NCBI GenBank assembly: GCA_015228975.1
Contig: JADGCN010000008.1
Span: 1-59,613 of the forward strand
Reading direction: 5' to 3'
DNA from: Magnetococcales bacterium
GTDB lineage: Bacteria > Pseudomonadota > Magnetococcia > Magnetococcales > UBA8363
DNA: 59,613 bases
The position numbers and the translations under genes are program-made. Of this stretch, positions 56,443-59,613 are shown piece after piece. Under the pieces are notes generated by a model, which was not told the origin of the DNA, did no database searches, and saw only the letters and a program-made list of their open reading frames with translations. Every line of letters begins with the position of its first letter. Position 1 is the stretch's first letter.

Positions 56443-58251
56443 TTAGTGTCCGTTGATCATGTGGACATGTTCGACGATGGGACCCAGGGCTAGGGCTGGA
56501 AGAAAGGTCAAGGCACCAACGATGATGATTACACCGATGAGAAAGGCCACGAACAAGGGCGTATGGGTGGGCAGGGTGCCTGCCGATGAAGGGATGGTTT
56601 TTTTGGCGGCGAGCGACCCGGCGATGGCCAGTACCGGGATGATGACCCAATAACGTGATAGCAGCATGGCCAATCCCAGCAGTATGTTGTAGAAGGGCGT
56701 ATTGGCCGACAATCCCGCAAAGGCGCTGCCGTTGTTGTTGCCTGCGGAGGAGAAGGCGTAGAGGATTTCGGAAAATCCATGGACCCCCGGGTTGGCAATC
56801 CCTGCCCGTCCAGCTTCTGTTACGACGGCGACAGCCGTCCCCAGCAATACCGCGATTAAGGGAATGAGAATGGCAATGGAGGCCATTTTTATTTCAAAGG
56901 CTTCGATCTTTTTTCCCAGGTATTCGGGGGTGCGCCCGATCATCAACCCGGAGACGAATACCCCAACCAAAGCAAAGAGGAGCATGCCGTAGAGCCCCGA
57001 CCCCACGCCACCAAAAATAACCTCACCCAATTGCATCAGGGCCATGGGGGCCAGTCCACCCAACGGGGTGAAGGAATCATGCATGGCGTTGACCGAACCA
57101 TTGGATGCTGCCGTCGTGGCGGTTGCCCAGATGGCCGAATTGACGATGCCAAAGCGGACCTCTTTGCCTTCCATGTTGCCGCCTGGAGTCTGGTTGGAGG
57201 CGATGACATCCAGCCCAAGTTTGTCAAACAGGGGATTGCCGCTCTGTTCTGCTTGGACGCACAGGGTCAAGAATGCCATGAAAACGATCACCATGGCGGC
57301 CAGAATGGCCACACCCTGTCTGTCATCACCCACAAACCTCCCGAATGTGAAGCAGAGTGCGGTTGGGATCAGGAGAATTGCAAGCATTTCCATCAGGTTG
57401 GACAATGGTGTGGGATTTTCCAGGGGGTGGGCCGAATTGACGTTGAAAAAACCACCGCCATTGGTCCCCAATTGTTTGATGGCCACTTGCGAGGCGACCG
57501 GTCCCAGGGCAATGACCTGCTCTGTTGCCGTTTGTTTTTTGGTAACAGCTTGTCCGTTGGCATCCTTGAGAGGTTGGCCGTCTGGACCATTGACGGGTTC
57601 CTCATAGGTCACTGGTTGCAGCAGTTTGGCGGACTGATAGGGGGAGAATGTTTGAACCACCCCTTGCTGAACCAGCAGCAGGGAGAGAATCAGACTCAAG
57701 GGCAAAAGGATGTAAAGGGTAGATCGGGTCATGTCCACCCAAAAATTGCCGATGACCTGTACCTCTCTGCGGGTGAAGGCGCGCATCAAAGCGACCAAAA
57801 CTGCCATGCCCGTGGCTGCCGAGACAAAATTTTGTACTGTCAGACCGAGCATTTGTGTCAGATAAGAGAGGGTGGTTTCGCCACCATAACTTTGCCAGTT
57901 GGTGTTGCTGACAAAACTGATGGCGGTATTGAAGGATAAATCCGGGGAAACGTTGGCTTGGGATTGGGGATTGAGTGGCAGCCAAATCTGGGTGCGCTGG
58001 AGGAGATACACGGCCAGAATGCCCAGCAGGTTGAAGATCAATACGGCTAGGGCATAGCGGGTCCAGGACATTTCCTCGTCCACCTTGACGCCACACAACC
58101 GATACAAACCCCGTTCTACAGGAGACATCCAGCGCAACCCCATGGGAAGTTCTTTGGCGTAAATGCGTGCCATGGTCACTCCCAAGGGCCAGGCAAGAAA
58201 CAGCAAAACCGACAGATAAAACACAATCTGGAAAATACCGTTGGCAGTCAT
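56443..58251 (-). CDS. kdpA: KdpA, potassium-binding and channel subunit
   Basis: About 602 aa with about ten membrane segments. Selectivity-filter loops are visible: NTNWQSYGGETTLSY, GTNGGGFFNVNSAHP, TTAASNGSVNAM and AGNNNGSAFAG. Forms the potassium channel-like half of the ATPase. Confidence 0.97.
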   Translation of the reverse strand: MTANGIFQIVFYLSVLLFLAWPLGVTMARIYAKELPMGLRWMSPVERGLYRLCGVKVDEEMSWTRYALAVLIFNLLGILAVYLLQRTQIWLPLNPQSQANVSPDLSFNTAISFVSNTNWQSYGGETTLSYLTQMLGLTVQNFVSAATGMAVLVALMRAFTRREVQVIGNFWVDMTRSTLYILLPLSLILSLLLVQQGVVQTFSPYQSAKLLQPVTYEEPVNGPDGQPLKDANGQAVTKKQTATEQVIALGPVASQVAIKQLGTNGGGFFNVNSAHPLENPTPLSNLMEMLAILLIPTALCFTFGRFVGDDRQGVAILAAMVIVFMAFLTLCVQAEQSGNPLFDKLGLDVIASNQTPGGNMEGKEVRFGIVNSAIWATATTAASNGSVNAMHDSFTPLGGLAPMALMQLGEVIFGGVGSGLYGMLLFALVGVFVSGLMIGRTPEYLGKKIEAFEIKMASIAILIPLIAVLLGTAVAVVTEAGRAGIANPGVHGFSEILYAFSSAGNNNGSAFAGLSANTPFYNILLGLAMLLSRYWVIIPVLAIAGSLAAKKTIPSSAGTLPTHTPLFVAFLIGVIIIVGALTFLPALALGPIVEHVHMINGH

Positions 58252-58327
58252 GGGGATCCTTTCTTGGAAAACGGTGGTACCGTTTGTTTGGGCACTTGGT
58301 AAACACCGACATGGCGATTATCGGCAT

Positions 58328-58420
58328 TCATGTGAATTTTTCCGGAAACAATAAAACCACGAAAAGATAGACAAAAATTCCAACAGCCAGGATGGTTCCG
58401 ATCAGGTAAAGAATGGACAT
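58328..58420 (-). CDS. kdpF: KdpF, small potassium-ATPase subunit
   Basis: 30 codons: MSILYLIGTILAVGIFVYLF then VVLLFPEKFT, the KdpF pattern of one membrane segment followed by a P-E-K/R-F end. It stabilises the KdpABC complex. Its ATG shares one base with the stop of the upstream small gene (TAATG). Too short for usual annotation. Confidence 0.92.
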   Translation of the reverse strand: MSILYLIGTILAVGIFVYLFVVLLFPEKFT

Positions 58421-58509
58421 TAGCGTCTCCGCAACTGTTCAATCAGTGGGATGAGGGAAGCCGATGCGGCAAAGAAAACGAGTATGAGTACAAGAAGAAA
58501 CAGTTCCAT
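58420..58509 (-). CDS. 29-residue membrane peptide upstream of kdpF
   Basis: An open frame MELFLLVLILVFFAASASLI followed by PLIEQLRRR, a single membrane segment and a basic tail. GGAG lies ten bases before the ATG, and its stop overlaps the kdpF start (TAATG), showing translational coupling. Similar short hydrophobic ORFs precede kdpF in other bacteria, so it may be an undescribed accessory peptide of the Kdp pump; function unknown. Confidence 0.6.
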   Translation of the reverse strand: MELFLLVLILVFFAASASLIPLIEQLRRR

Positions 58510-58657
58510 GACGTTTTGCTCCCATTTAGAGGAATTCCAATTGCGCCATCCTATGGGAGGAAAAATCAAAATAGGCTTTAAAGAGGGCAAGAAGACATAA
58601 AAATTTTATCAAACCGGTTGATGCTGATAACATTTCCAGAAAAAAAGGTTGCAAGCG

Positions 58658-58688
58658 TAGCCCCCTCTTCCCGGAAGAAGAGGGGCTA
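58658..58688 (-). terminator. Probable terminator downstream of the DUF1640-like gene
   Basis: Hairpin with near-perfect arms TAGCCCC/TCTTC and GAAGAGGGGCTA, followed on the minus strand, about ten bases later, by seven T. Gene 58768-59295 is read toward it. Weak only because of the spacing of the T run. Confidence 0.6.
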
Positions 58689-58767
58689 TGGAAACAAAGG
58701 AGTATCAGGCTACCAAGTGATTCCGGGTACCCTTGATGGTTCCATCAGACAGGACTGTCTTAAATTG

Positions 58768-59295
58768 TCAGTGTGAAAGTGAAACAGGTGGTTGTGCGGG
58801 TGCTGGTGGTACAAGCATATGTTTTTCCTGGGTGGCAGGTGGGGAAACATACTGCACAGGTAAAGGCCACGCACGCATGAGTCCGAACAAAATACCGATC
58901 CCACCAAGAATCATGGCCCCCGTTTTGATCACCATTCGGAGTTCAAGTTCTTTAAGGTCGCGTTTGATCTCGGTTTTCGTGGTTTCCGTCTTGCTGTCCA
59001 GTTCCTTAAAACGGATTTCAGTTTTGGCGTCCAGTTCCTTGAATCTGGTTTCGGTTTTGACATCCAGTTCCTTAATATCTCGCTTCAGATCGGCGCGTAC
59101 GGACTCAATTTTAGCATCTATCTCCTTGATATCACGTTTTAAATCAGTACGAATCGTTTCCAATTCCACCTTGGTGGCCAAGCGGTCTTCCATCCATTCC
59201 ATAATGGTTTCGGCCTGTACCTCCGCTTGAGGCTCAGGCATCCCGGCGGCTTTCAGTTTTTTCACGTATGCCAAAGAATCAAACATGACCGACAT
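58768..59295 (-). CDS. DUF1640-like coiled-coil membrane protein
   Basis: About 175 aa. FDSLAYVKKLKAAGMPEPQAEVQAE is the DUF1640 opening. A long coiled coil with 11-residue repeats (KTETRFKELDA type, residues about 75-105) leads to one membrane segment (about 123-140) and a Pro-rich tail (PPATQEKHMLVPPAPAQPP). The family includes the CCDC90/MCUR1-like proteins; bacterial function is unknown. The ATG at 59295 has an AGGGG ribosome site. Confidence 0.75.
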   Translation of the reverse strand: MSVMFDSLAYVKKLKAAGMPEPQAEVQAETIMEWMEDRLATKVELETIRTDLKRDIKEIDAKIESVRADLKRDIKELDVKTETRFKELDAKTEIRFKELDSKTETTKTEIKRDLKELELRMVIKTGAMILGGIGILFGLMRAWPLPVQYVSPPATQEKHMLVPPAPAQPPVSLSH

Positions 59296-59518
59296 GGTAT
59301 TGCCCCTGCCAGAAGAAATCCCAGGAAATAGGGTACCAAGTCCAAAGACGTTTGACAACGTTCACAGCAGGAGATAATGTTAAACTGAAGTTCCCCCGGT
59401 CATTTTCTAAGAAGTACTTATTTTTCAGTTGCTTGGAAGAATATCCCCTGAATAATGTAGTCATGTAAATAAATTTAAAATTCTTGATTATCAGTTTATT
59501 GAATGTTATTCTGTAGGC

Positions 59519-59613
59519 ATGTATATCTCAAAAATACCAAATCGCACATCACCCCCCACCTATCTCCTCCGCGAAAGCTATCGCGACGGTGGTAAAGTAA
59601 AGACGCGCACCCT
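59519..59613 (+). CDS. Partial IS1634-type transposase, N-terminus only
   Basis: 31 complete codons run off the window end: MYISKIPNRTSPPTYLLRES then YRDGGKVKTRTL, which is the start pattern of IS1634-family (IS4-like) transposases. An insertion sequence therefore begins near here; its left inverted end, expected in the AT-rich DNA before 59519, could not be fixed. Confidence 0.75.
   Translation, partial: MYISKIPNRTSPPTYLLRESYRDGGKVKTRT

Noticed and set aside
59571-59595. GCGAAAGC-like stretch near the window end as another palindromic repeat
   Set aside because: It is part of the transposase coding frame (RESYRDGG) and lacks the rest of the repeat.

Overview
The window reads as chromosome of a Gram-negative proteobacterium with a sulfur-oxidising, probably CO2-fixing lifestyle. 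The evidence is a dsrA-dsrB-dsrL set (DsrL is the partner typical of the oxidative Dsr pathway), a DabA-type inorganic-carbon uptake cluster, several periplasmic multihaem and iron-sulfur redox proteins, and many two-component sensors. The protein style would fit a magnetotactic-coccus-like lineage (Magnetococcia) or a related proteobacterium, but no marker gene here fixes the taxonomy.

Layout. 1-6.8 kb (minus): two haem-type (CXXCH) periplasmic sensors, one a hybrid-length histidine kinase coupled by a TGATG overlap to a REC/HD-GYP protein. 6.9-8.4 kb (minus): a Tat-exported four-cluster ferredoxin and a tetrahaem cytochrome c. 8.6-14.7 kb: a PelA-like enzyme split into two genes (GH114 hydrolase and deacetylase) with a divergent TPR protein. 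14.9-15.7 kb: a Phd/RelE toxin-antitoxin pair and a MITE-like nested palindrome. 15.7-16.8 kb: a leucine-rich-repeat-variant protein with a zinc ribbon. 16.9-28.7 kb: an OmpR/EnvZ-type pair divergent from a heavy-metal RND efflux operon (two adaptors, pump, outer-membrane factor, small periplasmic protein, His-rich CcoG-like protein, tiny membrane protein), with a two-fold symmetric operator in the shared intergenic region. 28.8-30.7 kb: small, repeat-rich unknown genes. 30.9-35.3 kb: dsrA, dsrB, dsrL. 35.3-36.3 kb: a HigBA-type module sandwiched between the end of dsrL and a second, diverged copy of the dsrL 3' end. 36.6 kb: pterin carbinolamine dehydratase. 37.1-46.5 kb (minus): one DabA with four antiporter-like membrane subunits. 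46.6-48.6 kb: arginine decarboxylase. 48.7-50.3 kb: XRE/ImmA regulator with a frameshifted PIN gene. 50.4-58.5 kb (minus): a complete kdp potassium operon (small ORF, kdpF, A, B, C, D, E). 58.8 kb: DUF1640-like coiled coil; the window ends inside an IS1634-type transposase.

The most interesting items are: the dsrL 3' duplication around a toxin-antitoxin cassette, where all four differences are silent; the enlarged DAB-like carbon uptake cluster in which one antiporter-like subunit has lost the key TM5 glutamate; the His-rich CcoG-like putative metal reductase in the efflux operon; the symmetric TGTCA/TGACA operator; the fused His-rich domain plus RND adaptor; and the split PelA.
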